Shown here one piece after another: positions 8,901 through 16,300 of a stretch of DNA of 64,000 nt. This DNA comes from Streptomyces flavochromogenes (GTDB lineage Bacteria > Actinomycetota > Actinomycetes > Streptomycetales > Streptomycetaceae): contig NZ_JNZO01000037.1 of NCBI RefSeq assembly GCF_000717595.1, positions 10,555 to 74,554 on the forward strand, given 5' to 3'. Each line of letters opens with the position of its first letter. Position 1 is the stretch's first letter. Below the pieces are notes generated by a model. It saw nothing but the letters and a program-made list of their open reading frames with translations. It was not told the DNA's origin and did not search any database. Made by a program: the position numbers and the translations under genes.

Positions 8901-9297
8901 GAACGTCAACGACTCGGACTTCGGGGCGCTCGCACAGGACGCGGACGAGTACGGCATTCCACACGTTCTGCGGCGCCTCGTCGTCGTCGTGGACGACTTC
9001 CAGAAGGTGGCACTGGCGCGGGAAGTGGTCACGGTGCTGGGACAGGTTGCGGTGGAAGGGCCACGGCTCGGCATGCATATCATCGTCAGCACTGACGGCA
9101 CGGCCGAAACCACGATCGCGCGGGTATTCGGGGGACGGCAGCCGGCGCGCATCGATCTGCGGGACCAGCGATGGGGGCACGAGCCCCTGACCGAGTCTTT
9201 GAAGGTGGAGGCGACCCTGCAGGTTCCGTCGGCGGACGGGCCGGTGTTCTTCCCCGCGGGAGTGGAGGACGGCTTCGCACCGCCGCCAGGAAACTGA
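5983..9297 (+). CDS. SAV_2336-type fusion: vWA-like, pseudokinase and FtsK-like ATPase
   Basis: A 1104-residue multidomain protein. Residues 1-130 are a helical N-terminus with a low-complexity Ala/Pro linker. Residues 180-340 are vWA-like, with WLDLAVLVDDGVSM giving a MIDAS-type DxxxS. Residues 580-855 have a protein-kinase fold, but HRD is replaced by VHGSLTPRRVLV and DFG by ITGWM while APEL is kept, so it is a likely pseudokinase. Residues 860-1100 resemble FtsK/EccC ATPases, with Walker B-like RRLVVVVDDF near 1000, yet the P-loop position reads VLCGRPAE without GK(S/T). The GTG start overlaps the MoxR stop. It probably forms the sensing or scaffold partner of the MoxR ATPase. Domain boundaries are estimates. 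Confidence 0.85.
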   Translation: MTGPMLHRVRDALSGDGDLLDAEELRDALWLAARLPPAAATALARLARPTAPAAEASTPAGSAAAPPFQGGDEHRDPPPNDRRNGADLGATAVGNGARTPQEEGLHAAPVQPSQAASSDRSAMAVRAPGMKTLDGTELLIGRALRPLRQLRPDALRTELDVDATVSAMAETGLPDAVLRPVRTRWLDLAVLVDDGVSMLLWQRLASEVRALMERCGAFRDVRLHGLDSRSPGGPRLTGRPYGGRGRARPMSTVLDPSGNTLLLVVSDGVGRAWRDGTMHRELDRAASTGPVAVLHALPPRLWAGSGIDARPWRVTTRRRGAANRSWHVEDPVLPPELAPYDGVPVPVLSAEGSDIGTWAQLIGSHGETVVLPLLTGPDTTDPAVGARAFTRPAGSAAAEDAVLRFKTSASSEAYRLAAHLAAVAPLPVPAMRLVQHALQPSVDTAHLAEVFLGGLMHGVDGSADLPHQKTFDFTEDIRTVLLGTVPPSALIRTAREVTARLGGLPNASTGFPAWLPHSEGPERVGSGSRRPFGWVDETLRRRLGIAPPAPPEPESVPEPLSPHAELRELPDGFVLDEELTGWRRLSVADTRFEGVNGLPYEVLAEYEGGWSDIGLLLAHDGEGRVLVIRTPEVRQPRHAVDLVTTEVTALQRLNGFFAPRLLAWDAHRLRPWIAVACALDDASEPAPNLHELLEQEGPLHRARLLEVARQLAASLANAHENGLVHGSLTPRRVLVAGRQMQITGWMTASVDGRTSPHWDAYGPRPRHRAPELITPGVEPTRESDVYALGVILMDAATGEGQGDYLSETLALPAGLLSIEWVAILEACTRTEPAHRPSAARLQRALDFLEFQRSGGSPPMRVSLGFDPGLDPVGLDLESEHRGGQGPHLVLCGRPAEIRRSVLRRVLDQLTRQNPTGLELICADYEGRSGLTRFEDVVRGASFLRLRGDDPAHALSFCEKLRQEVAKRWNMLGRNVNDSDFGALAQDADEYGIPHVLRRLVVVVDDFQKVALAREVVTVLGQVAVEGPRLGMHIIVSTDGTAETTIARVFGGRQPARIDLRDQRWGHEPLTESLKVEATLQVPSADGPVFFPAGVEDGFAPPPGN

Positions 9298-9589
9298 TGC
9301 CGAACGTAAGACAGTCGATGATCGACCACAAGAGCCCATCCTCGTCCTTGACGCTCGGTCCTGTGCCGGGCCCGGGCCGCAGTTCGCTGTCGGGGCTGTG
9401 TGCTCAGCGTGCTCTGTTCGCGCCGGGCCTGGGCCGCGTGTCGCCCCGGACGGCCGGGGCCCGTCCGCCGGCTGCTGTCCGGGTGTAGGGCCGCCAGTGC
9501 GTGGCCGCTTGTTAGGCGTGGGGCGCCGCGACGGTAGCCGCTGGGCTGCCGGCCCAGGGCCGTTGCCGTGGCGCTGGAGTTCGGGAGTG

Positions 9590-9733
9590 GCAGCGGGGGC
9601 GCGGATGGGCAGCCCGGATCCGGTGAGGCCGACGGGAGGGAGCGGACGCTGGGGTCCAGTTCCTGGCGATGAAGTGACGGCTGGGCCCCTCGGCGTGGAG
9701 TGCGCGGACCTGCTTTCGCATTTCGTCAGTCAT
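9590..9733 (-). pseudogene. Helix-turn-helix protein remnant
   Basis: The minus strand opens with MTDEMRKQVRALHAEG and then SRHFIAR, very like the start of small streptomycete/phage helix-turn-helix proteins (consensus ALHAEGxSRNxIAR). Downstream the frame loses all similarity and becomes Pro/Arg-rich; a shifted frame continues with RELD-like residues. Frame loss shortly after the first helices suggests a decayed gene. The rest of 9298-9776 shows nothing assignable. Confidence 0.35.
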
Positions 9734-9776
9734 GGGTTGGGCGGCCACGGCTCACCTCCTCGCCGAGGACGGGCCG

Positions 9777-10190
9777 TTAGGCGGTCTTGCAGAACGTTGC
9801 GCCGAGCGTCGCGTTGATGGCCTTTGCCTCGACGGTGGTTACTTCGTGGCTGCCGGTGCTGAACCTCTGCTGCGCGAGGGAGTCGACATTGTCCCCGCCG
9901 CCGTTGATCGCCGAGCACTGATTGCGCGCGTTGTCGATGGCGTTGTCGGGGTCCTCTGCGAGCGCGGGGTTGATGGTGCGCAGTGCGCCGAGGAGGGCCT
10001 CGCGCTCGGCTCCCTCGGGCTTCGGCGGGATACCGGCCGGGCGGGTGTCAAAGGACGCGGTCGCGGTCGCCGTGGACGCCTCGGCGCCGTCCTTGTATGA
10101 GGGCGTCGCGGGCGGGTTGTCGACCGTGCACGCGGTGAGGGCGAGCAGGGCGGCGGCGGTCGTGGCGATGGTGGTGGCGGTGCGGTTCAC
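9777..10190 (-). CDS. Small secreted lipoprotein
   Basis: A 137-residue protein from GTG at 10190, preceded by AGGGG. The N-terminus MNRTATTIATTAAALLALTAC is a type II signal peptide with lipobox LTAC, so the mature protein is anchored on the outer face of the membrane. The exported part is Thr/Ala-rich, then globular with two Cys (NARNQCSAI and GATFCKTA) about 40 residues apart that could form a disulfide, reminiscent of DUF732-like proteins. The longer upstream frame lacks coding character. It stands alone, and its function is unknown. Confidence 0.75.
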   Translation of the reverse strand: MNRTATTIATTAAALLALTACTVDNPPATPSYKDGAEASTATATASFDTRPAGIPPKPEGAEREALLGALRTINPALAEDPDNAIDNARNQCSAINGGGDNVDSLAQQRFSTGSHEVTTVEAKAINATLGATFCKTA

Positions 10191-10356
10191 GGGTTGATCC
10201 CCCTGGGCGGCGTACGGATAGGTCACCGTGTGTGACTCGTGGGACGTCCGAACGGTTGCACGCGAACGCACCGCCACTGAGGCCCCCATGTCTCTGGTCA
10301 AGGTGGCTGGGGCGGTGTCGGGTGGGTCTGGCAGGGTGGCTGTCGTGTGAGATGAC

Positions 10357-10653
10357 GTGTCTGTCCGGGGGCCGGCTGGTGAGGGCATCCGTCCGTGCGA
10401 CTTCTGTGGTCATCCGGTCGTGATCGACCCGATCGACGAGTGTGGCTGCCCTGCGTGTGCCGAGGAGGCCGAGGTTCAGCCCGACGTGGCCGGCAGACAC
10501 GATCCGCAAATGATCGTCACGCAGACACCCGGCGCACACCGCGAGAACGTCTTGCAGGTGCTCCGTCAGGTCCACACGAACGCCATGAACCTGGCGAACT
10601 ACCACCAGTCGACAGGGACCTGCTGCAGAGAGGTCCGCTCCTCGGCCGCGTAG
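10357..10653 (+). CDS. Hypothetical protein with a Cys-rich zinc-ribbon-like motif
   Basis: A 98-residue frame from GTG with CDFCGH near residue 14 and CGCPAC near 29, a CxxC-CxxC pair able to bind zinc, followed by a helical tail HRENVLQVLRQVHTNAMNL. Codon use is consistent with a gene from about residue 12 on. No strong ribosome site supports the start. It is divergent from the lipoprotein gene. It may be a small regulatory or mobile-element-borne protein; function unknown. Confidence 0.4.
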   Translation: MSVRGPAGEGIRPCDFCGHPVVIDPIDECGCPACAEEAEVQPDVAGRHDPQMIVTQTPGAHRENVLQVLRQVHTNAMNLANYHQSTGTCCREVRSSAA

Positions 10654-10990
10654 TCGGCCTTCGGGCACGCGAGACGACGGGGTCGTTCGACTCGAAGCCA
10701 GGGGGCTGCTTCTCCGCGGACCGGAGCCGACCCTTGACCAAGTTCCGGGTGGCCGGTGCGGGACCGGCGTAGCCGGCGAGGTGGCCGGCGGTATGGCCGG
10801 CCTCTAGCCATCACCCTCGCCGCCCTCGGCGGCCGGCGCCCCTCGGCGGTTCTGGCGGGTGGGGGCCGATACGTGTTTGAAACATGGTTGTGGGGCGCTG
10901 GAAGCGGTGCCTGGGTCGGCCGGAAGTGTGGCCGCGTGATCGTGTGTCCGTACCCGATGTCCGGTGTACGCGATGCCGGAGGTTGTTGCC
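10654..10990. other. Intergenic, nothing assignable
   Basis: There is no supported gene between the Cys-rich ORF and the VanJ-like gene. The overlapping frames on both strands are low-complexity GC-rich shadows. The end holds the GGAGG ribosome site (10978-10982) of the next gene. Confidence 0.4.
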
Positions 10991-12139
10991 ATGCCGAGTA
11001 CTCCCCACCGCCCCGATGCCGCCGTCCACGCGGCGCCTGCCGTTCAGGCGGGGCCGGCCGTCCACACGGGACCCACCGGCCATGCCGAACCCACCGGCCA
11101 TGCGGGACCCGCTGCCAGGACGGGATCCGCCGTCCCGGCGGGCTCTGTCGACCCCAAGGCGGGGCCGTCTGACCCGGCTGATCCGCCTGGGGGCGATGCA
11201 CGGTCGCGTCGTGCGGGCTGGATCCCTGCGGGGCGTAGCGACCGGTTGATCGCCGTGTCGGCGCTGTGGGGTGCGTTGCTGATGTGGCTGCACGCTCAGG
11301 TCCCGAACGGGTTCGGCCTGGGCAGTTTGCTTGAGACGTTTCTGCCATGGGCTGGGTTGGGTGTCCCCGTGCTGCTCGCGTTCGCGGTGGTTCGGCGTTC
11401 CCGGTTCGCGGCGGTGGCCGTGGTCGTCCCCGCGGTCGCGTGGGTGTCTCTCTTCGGCGGTGTGGTCGTCGACAAGACCTCCGCCGGCGGAGACCTGGTC
11501 GTGGTCACGCACAACGTGGGCGAGGCCAACCGTGAGCCTGGGCGGACTGCGCGTGCTCTGGCCTTGTCCGGGGCGGATGTGCTTGCTTTGGAAGAGCTGT
11601 CGTCGAAGACGGCGCCTGTGTACGAGCGTGAGCTGGCCGCGAACTTCCCGTATCACTCGGTGCACCAGGGTGTCGGGCTGTGGAGTACGTATCCGCTGCG
11701 CGACGTGGAACCGGTGCCGATCATGCCGTGGACGCGTGCGGTGCGGGCCACGGTGCACACTCCGAAAGGGCCCGTCGCTGTGTTCGCCGCTCATCTCGCG
11801 TCGGTACGAGTTTCCCCGGCCGGGGGGTTTGCCACTGCCCGCCGCAATGAGGCGGGAAGGAACCTCGCTGAGGTCGTGCGGGCGGAGCGGCTGCCCCGGG
11901 TCGTGGTGGTGGGTGACTTCAACGGTACGGGCGAGGACACTGCGCTGAGGCCGCTGACGTCGCAGTTGCGTTCCGCGCAGGGGGAGGCGGGCGCCGGATT
12001 CGGATTCACCTGGCCGGCGTCGTTTCCGCTGGTCCGCATCGATCAGATCTTCGTCAGGGGAGTGAGTCCCGTCTCTTCCTGGTCGCTGCCGGCCACGGGC
12101 AGTGACCACCTCCCCGTCGCGGCCTCGCTGCGGCTGTGA
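10991..12139 (+). CDS. VanJ-like membrane protein, endonuclease/exonuclease/phosphatase fold
   Basis: A 382-residue protein. ATG 10991 is chosen over upstream GTG 10964 because GGAGG lies 8 bases before it. Residues 1-75 are Ala/Pro/His/Gly-rich with near repeats (AVHTGPTGHAEPTGHAGPAA). Three hydrophobic segments follow (about 85-170). The extracytoplasmic domain has EEP hallmarks: THNVGEAN, ALEELSS, VVVGDFNGTGEDTALRP and GSDHLPVAASL. VanJ and StaP of Streptomyces share this layout and confer teicoplanin-type resistance, probably by acting on envelope lipid-linked intermediates. The adjacent two-component system and D,D-carboxypeptidase fit a cell-wall stress role. Substrate is inferred. Confidence 0.8.
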   Translation: MPSTPHRPDAAVHAAPAVQAGPAVHTGPTGHAEPTGHAGPAARTGSAVPAGSVDPKAGPSDPADPPGGDARSRRAGWIPAGRSDRLIAVSALWGALLMWLHAQVPNGFGLGSLLETFLPWAGLGVPVLLAFAVVRRSRFAAVAVVVPAVAWVSLFGGVVVDKTSAGGDLVVVTHNVGEANREPGRTARALALSGADVLALEELSSKTAPVYERELAANFPYHSVHQGVGLWSTYPLRDVEPVPIMPWTRAVRATVHTPKGPVAVFAAHLASVRVSPAGGFATARRNEAGRNLAEVVRAERLPRVVVVGDFNGTGEDTALRPLTSQLRSAQGEAGAGFGFTWPASFPLVRIDQIFVRGVSPVSSWSLPATGSDHLPVAASLRL

Positions 12140-12171
12140 CCAGTCGGCCCGGTTTGCCGGCGGCACCGTCC

Positions 12172-12242
12172 GGGCCGGCTGACTGCGCTGCCGCCGGCCG
12201 GCTGTACCGCAGGGCCGGCTGACCACACCGCCGGGCCGGCTG
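12172..12242. repeat. Four near-repeats of GGGCCGGCTG
   Basis: GGGCCGGCTG or GGCCGGCTG recurs at 12172-12181, 12195-12203, 12212-12221 and 12233-12242, spaced about 17-23 bases, between the VanJ-like stop and the response-regulator start. Each unit contains the palindrome GCCGGC. It may be an iterated regulator site, a transcription attenuator or expanded low-complexity DNA. No function is demonstrable. Confidence 0.5.
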
Positions 12243-12290
12243 TTTACCATGACAGCTCAACATTTGCCCGCCCATAAGTAGATAGGTGAC

Positions 12291-13097
12291 ATGTCGGACA
12301 TCCGTGTACCCGGCTCCGTCAGTGTTCTCGTTGTCGAGGACGATGCCGCCATCCGCCGCTCCGTCCAGCTTTTCCTGGAGCGCTACGGTTACGTGGTCGC
12401 GGTGGCGGAGGATGGACTGGCCGGCCTGGAGGCGTTCCGGGCCGGCGCCCATGATCTGCTGATTCTGGACGTCATGCTGCCCGAGCTCGACGGCATCGGG
12501 CTGTGTCAGCGGATCCGGGAAGAGAGCCTGGTCCCGATCTTGATGATGTCCGCGCGTGGTGATGCCCTCGATGTCGTCGCGGGCCTGGAGGCAGGTGCCG
12601 ACGACTACGTCGTCAAACCCGTCGACACCGCTGTCCTCGTCGCCCGTATCCGTATGCTGCTGCGCCGTGCGAGCTTCCAGCGACCCGAACAAGCACAGAA
12701 GCCTGCCATCCGCCCACCGGACACCGGCGCACGCGCCGACCAAGCCGGTGCGGCGACCTCGAACCAAGCCGGTGCAGTGCCCCCGGGCCAGGCCGGAGCG
12801 GCGCCCCCCAAGCTGCTGGTCTTCGGCGACGTGACCGTGAACACCATCGGTCTGGAAGTGCACCGCGACGGCCATCCCGTCCCGCTGACCCCCACCGAAC
12901 TACGCCTCCTCCTTCAGTTCGCCGCGGCACCCGGCATCGTGTTGGATCGCCGGCGGCTGCTCCGTGATGTCTGGGACTACGGGTGGGAGGGCGACACCCG
13001 GGTCGTGGACCTGTGCGTCCTGCGCCTCCGCAAGAAGATCGGAACCGGCCGGATCGAGACGGTCCGCGGGTTCGGCTACAAACTCGTCCGTGACTGA
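12291..13097 (+). CDS. OmpR-family response regulator, CseB-like
   Basis: A 268-residue protein. The receiver domain (12-130) has VVEDD acidic pocket, phosphoacceptor Asp60 in LLILDVMLPELDG, Thr/Ser switch MMSARG and Lys in DYVVKPV. The C-terminal winged helix (about 180-268) has LTPTELRLLLQF and RVVDLCVLRLRKKIG. The 45-residue linker is unusually long and contains repeats of QAGA (DQAGAAT, NQAGAVP, GQAGAAP). The ribosome site AGGTGAC precedes ATG. It partners the sensor kinase that overlaps its end. CseB in S. coelicolor responds to envelope stress; here the neighbours suggest the same. Confidence 0.9.
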   Translation: MSDIRVPGSVSVLVVEDDAAIRRSVQLFLERYGYVVAVAEDGLAGLEAFRAGAHDLLILDVMLPELDGIGLCQRIREESLVPILMMSARGDALDVVAGLEAGADDYVVKPVDTAVLVARIRMLLRRASFQRPEQAQKPAIRPPDTGARADQAGAATSNQAGAVPPGQAGAAPPKLLVFGDVTVNTIGLEVHRDGHPVPLTPTELRLLLQFAAAPGIVLDRRRLLRDVWDYGWEGDTRVVDLCVLRLRKKIGTGRIETVRGFGYKLVRD

Positions 13098-13113
13098 GAG
13101 ACGACCACGGCCC

Positions 13114-14370
13114 ATGGCACTCTTCAACCCACGCGCCCTGCGTTGGAAGATCGCGGCCCTGACCGCGGCCGCCTGCTGCGCGGTTGCCGGGGTCATCGGC
13201 GTGCTCGTCCACCAGGCGATGTCCGAACGTGGCGACCGTACCGGCGAACAACGCGTCGCCGCCCGCCTGACCGCGGCGGAGCGCGAGTACTCCCGCACCG
13301 GCACCGCGCCTCTCGACGTCGAGATCCGCACGCCCGGACAACTGGACGCGCCCCTGGCACGCGCGCTGGCGGCGAAGGATCCGAGGGGTCTGTACGCGAC
13401 CTGGTACGACAAGAAGCCCCCCAACTGGTACTGGCTGTGGGCGGTCATGCCCGTCGAGGGGAACCGCGTACTGGTCGCCCGGACGGACATGAGTTCCGAG
13501 GTCCGGAGCCTCCAGCTCCTGGACCGCAGCATCATCAAAGCCGTGCTGGCCGCCCTCGCGGTCATCGTGCCGCTCGCCGCCCTGGCCACCGAGCCGATCA
13601 ACCGTCGGCTGCGTCACGGTTCCCGCACCGCCCGCGCCATCGCCGACGGCGACCTCGACGCCCGGATCGGCCGCCGTGGCCGGGCCCGTGACGAGATCAC
13701 CGAGATGTCGGCCGCCATGGACGTGATGGCCGAGACCCTGCAGCGCAAGCTGGAGAACGAGAGGCGTTTCACCGCGGACGTCGCCCATGAACTGCGCACC
13801 CCGCTGATGGGCCTGTCCACCGCCGCCGAACTGCTCCCGCGCGACGACGAAGCGGCTGAACTCGTACGCGGCCGGGCCCTGGCACTGAACGCTCTGGTCG
13901 AGGACCTCCTGGAGATCTCCCGGCTCGACGCCGGGGTTGAACGGGCGCGGACTGATGTGGTGCCGTTGGGGGAGCTGGTGGCCGACGTCGTACGCCGGAC
14001 CGGCTCGCAGACCCTCGTCACCCTCAGAGACGCCGCTGAGGTGGATACCGACCCGCGGAGGGTGGAACGGATCGTGGTCAACCTGGTGACCAACGCTCAC
14101 CGTCACGGAGCAGTCCCCGTGGAGGTCACCGTCACGGGCGGGCGGATCGTGGTGCGGGACCACGGGCCCGGTATGCCCACGGCGCTTCTTGAGGAAGGGC
14201 CGCAGCGTTTCCGTACGGGGACTTCTGCGCGGGGACGCGGTCACGGCCTGGGACTCACCATCGCGCTGGGGCAGGCCGGCGTCCTCGGAGCCCGGCTGAC
14301 CTTCGCCAACGACCCCGGTGCAGGTGCGACCGCCACCCTCGACCTGTCTCCGTCCCCGTCTGAAACGTAA
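13114..14370 (+). CDS. Sensor histidine kinase, CseC-like
   Basis: A 418-residue membrane kinase. TM1 is near residues 10-32, an extracytoplasmic sensor of about 110 residues contains YDKKPPNWYWLW, and TM2 is near 145-165 (AVLAALAVIVPLAALA). HAMP follows, then the H-box RRFTADVAHELRTPLMG, N-box VNLVTNAHRHG, and G-boxes RDHGPGMP and GRGHGLGLTI. An in-frame GTG at 13090 overlaps the response-regulator stop and would add eight residues; ATG 13114 is kept because GAGAG lies upstream, but both are possible. It autophosphorylates the conserved His and passes phosphate to the upstream regulator. Confidence 0.9.
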   Translation: MALFNPRALRWKIAALTAAACCAVAGVIGVLVHQAMSERGDRTGEQRVAARLTAAEREYSRTGTAPLDVEIRTPGQLDAPLARALAAKDPRGLYATWYDKKPPNWYWLWAVMPVEGNRVLVARTDMSSEVRSLQLLDRSIIKAVLAALAVIVPLAALATEPINRRLRHGSRTARAIADGDLDARIGRRGRARDEITEMSAAMDVMAETLQRKLENERRFTADVAHELRTPLMGLSTAAELLPRDDEAAELVRGRALALNALVEDLLEISRLDAGVERARTDVVPLGELVADVVRRTGSQTLVTLRDAAEVDTDPRRVERIVVNLVTNAHRHGAVPVEVTVTGGRIVVRDHGPGMPTALLEEGPQRFRTGTSARGRGHGLGLTIALGQAGVLGARLTFANDPGAGATATLDLSPSPSET

Positions 14371-14483
14371 CCGCAACAAGACCCCGTGGCGACGGAAACG
14401 GGGGCGCGCTCGGTCGGAAGTACGAGCCCTCGAAGGTGAGTTCAGGTGCCGATTCGCACCCGTCCCGCCTTTGGAGGTCTCCC

Positions 14484-15485
14484 ATGCCTGCTCCCATGTC
14501 CGCCGGCCCCCGCCGTTGCCGCGCCCTTCTGCGCCTGCCTGCCGTCGTGTGCCTGTCCGCCGCCCTCCTCGTGAGCAGCGCGGCCGGCTGGTACACCTTC
14601 GCCGGGAATGAACTCTCCGGCTCAGGGCTTCCCGGCCCCGGCGCCGCGGGCCCCGAAACGGGCCCCGTCCCGAGCTGGGCGGCGGACCTGCCGTGGCCGG
14701 CGGAAGGGCAGTCGAGCGCGGAAGTCGACGGCATCGGCAGCCTGGGGACCAGGGGCGAGCAGACACCGGTGCCGATCGCCAGCATCACCAAGGTCATGAC
14801 CGCCTACGTGATCCTCACCGATCACCCGATGTCCGCGGAAGAGCAGGGCATCAAGGTGACCGCCGACCAGCAGGCCGCCGACGAGTCGTACTCCGCAACG
14901 GAGTCGACGGCACCTCTCGTGGCCGGCCGGGACTACACGCAGCGTCAGCTTCTGGAGCTCATGATGCTGCCTTCCGGTAACAACGTGGCCAGGCTTCTGG
15001 CCCGCTGGGACGCGGGAAGCCAGGAGGAGTTCACCAGGAAGATGAACGAGGCTGCCTCGAAACTCGGCATGGACCACACGGTCTACACGGGCGCTTCGGG
15101 CATCGAGTCCAGTACGAAAAGCACTGCGAGGGACCAGCTGACACTCGCCCGCGCCGTCATGAAGAACGAAGCCTTCCGCAGGATCGTCGCCACGCCCGCC
15201 GTCACGGCTCCCGGTACCGGTGTGCAGATCCGCAACAGCAACAGGCTCCTCGGCCAGGACGGGGTGATCGGTCTGAAGACCGGTTCCTCGACCCCGGCCG
15301 GCGGCAACCTCATGTGGGCCGCCACCAAGAACATCGAGGGAACCCCCCGTCTCATCCTCGGCGTCGTCCTCCACCAGCAGGCCGGTACGCACCCCGCCCA
15401 GGCCATGACCGCCGCCTTCAGTACCAGCCGAACCCTCATCACCGCCATCCGCGATGCCCTCCCGCAGGCCTTCGCGGGGCAGTAG
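14484..15485 (+). CDS. D-alanyl-D-alanine carboxypeptidase (peptidase S11)
   Basis: A 333-residue exported penicillin-binding protein. The N-terminal hydrophobic helix (about 15-38, LLRLPAVVCLSAALLVSSAA) is a signal or anchor. The active-site motifs are all present: SITK (Ser nucleophile, Lys base), SGN and KTG in GLKTGSSTPAGG. GGAGGT at 14473-14478 fixes the start. It trims the terminal D-Ala from peptidoglycan stem peptides, removing the glycopeptide target and limiting 4-3 cross-links. Placement after the VanJ-like protein and Cse-type pair suggests a glycopeptide or wall-stress response module. Confidence 0.9.
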   Translation: MPAPMSAGPRRCRALLRLPAVVCLSAALLVSSAAGWYTFAGNELSGSGLPGPGAAGPETGPVPSWAADLPWPAEGQSSAEVDGIGSLGTRGEQTPVPIASITKVMTAYVILTDHPMSAEEQGIKVTADQQAADESYSATESTAPLVAGRDYTQRQLLELMMLPSGNNVARLLARWDAGSQEEFTRKMNEAASKLGMDHTVYTGASGIESSTKSTARDQLTLARAVMKNEAFRRIVATPAVTAPGTGVQIRNSNRLLGQDGVIGLKTGSSTPAGGNLMWAATKNIEGTPRLILGVVLHQQAGTHPAQAMTAAFSTSRTLITAIRDALPQAFAGQ

Positions 15486-15499
15486 AGGGCCTTCGCGAC

Positions 15500-15690
15500 C
15501 AGGCGGAAGGCGTCGGCGTTCTCCGGGGACCCGCTGCTGGAGCGGGCCGGCGTTCCGATGACGTGGGAGACCAGGTCGCGCGCCATCAGCAGCTCGTGGT
15601 GCACGTCTCCGCCGGTGACGTCGAGCACCGCGTCGGCGGCCTCGGGCCCGAAGACCGCGGCCATCCGCGCCCGAGGCCTGCCGGCGGGTG
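15500..15690 (-). pseudogene. Unrecognised gene remnant
   Basis: The minus frame has high GC at third positions and a plausible protein sequence: RARMAAVFGPEAADAVLDVT, then HHELLMARDLVSHVIG, then PENADAFRLVAKAL. No start, ribosome site or matching upstream continuation is seen, and the frame ends by running against the carboxypeptidase gene. I do not recognise the family. The rest of 15486-15848 shows nothing else. Confidence 0.35.
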
Positions 15691-15848
15691 ATCTCATCGT
15701 TTGCTGCGGCAGAAGGAGGAGTGACGCGCGCCGCAGCCTCATGGAAGGCGCGCCACCCGCTGGGGCGCCCGGAGTCCTCCCCGGACCGGTCAGGGCCTGG
15801 ACGGCGGCAGAATGACCGGGCGTTCCCCGGTCCCTGCAGGTGCTGCCC

Positions 15849-16300
15849 ACCGTTACAGAAGCGGAGGCTCTGTCCCACTGGCACGCCTACGAGCTGCCGG
15901 TGACCGTCGTGCGGCCGTTCAACACCTACGGGCCCGCCATTCGGCCCGGGCCGTCATCCCCACGATCCTCGCCCAACTGCACTCTGGGGCACGGGAGATC
16001 CGTCTCGGTTCGCTGACCCCGACCCGCGACTTCACCTACGTCACCGACATCGCGGCCGGGTTCCTGGCGCTGGCGGGCTGCGACCGGGCGCTGGGAACGC
16101 GCGTCAACCTCGGTACAGGCCGGGATATTTCGATCGGGGACCTCGCACAGGCCCTCGTCACCGCCTCCGGCCGGGACGCCGAGATCGTCGTGGACCCGGC
16201 GCGGCTGGGGCCCTCCCGCAGCGAGGTGCACCGGCTGCTCTCGGACAACACACGGGCCCGCAGGGCCTGTGCGGACGGGGGGAGGTCAACCGTGCCATGA
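15849..16300 (+). pseudogene. NAD-dependent sugar epimerase/dehydratase, C-terminal remnant
   Basis: Frame one reads HWHAYELPVTVVRPFNTYGP (15879-15938), the conserved strand of NDP-sugar epimerases/4,6-dehydratases. A frameshift near 15940 moves the match to SARAVIPTILAQLHSGAREI, then LGSLTPTRDFTYVTDIAAGF, and VNLGTGRDISIGDLA, ending at 16300. The Rossmann GxxGxxG and the YxxxK active site are missing. It is a truncated, frameshifted copy of a nucleotide-sugar pathway gene. The tail after 16240 is also unlike the family. Confidence 0.8.

Noticed and set aside
12172..12242. Possible CRISPR-like array
   Set aside because: Units are only 9-10 bases, spacers are unequal and under 15 bases, and there is no cas gene.
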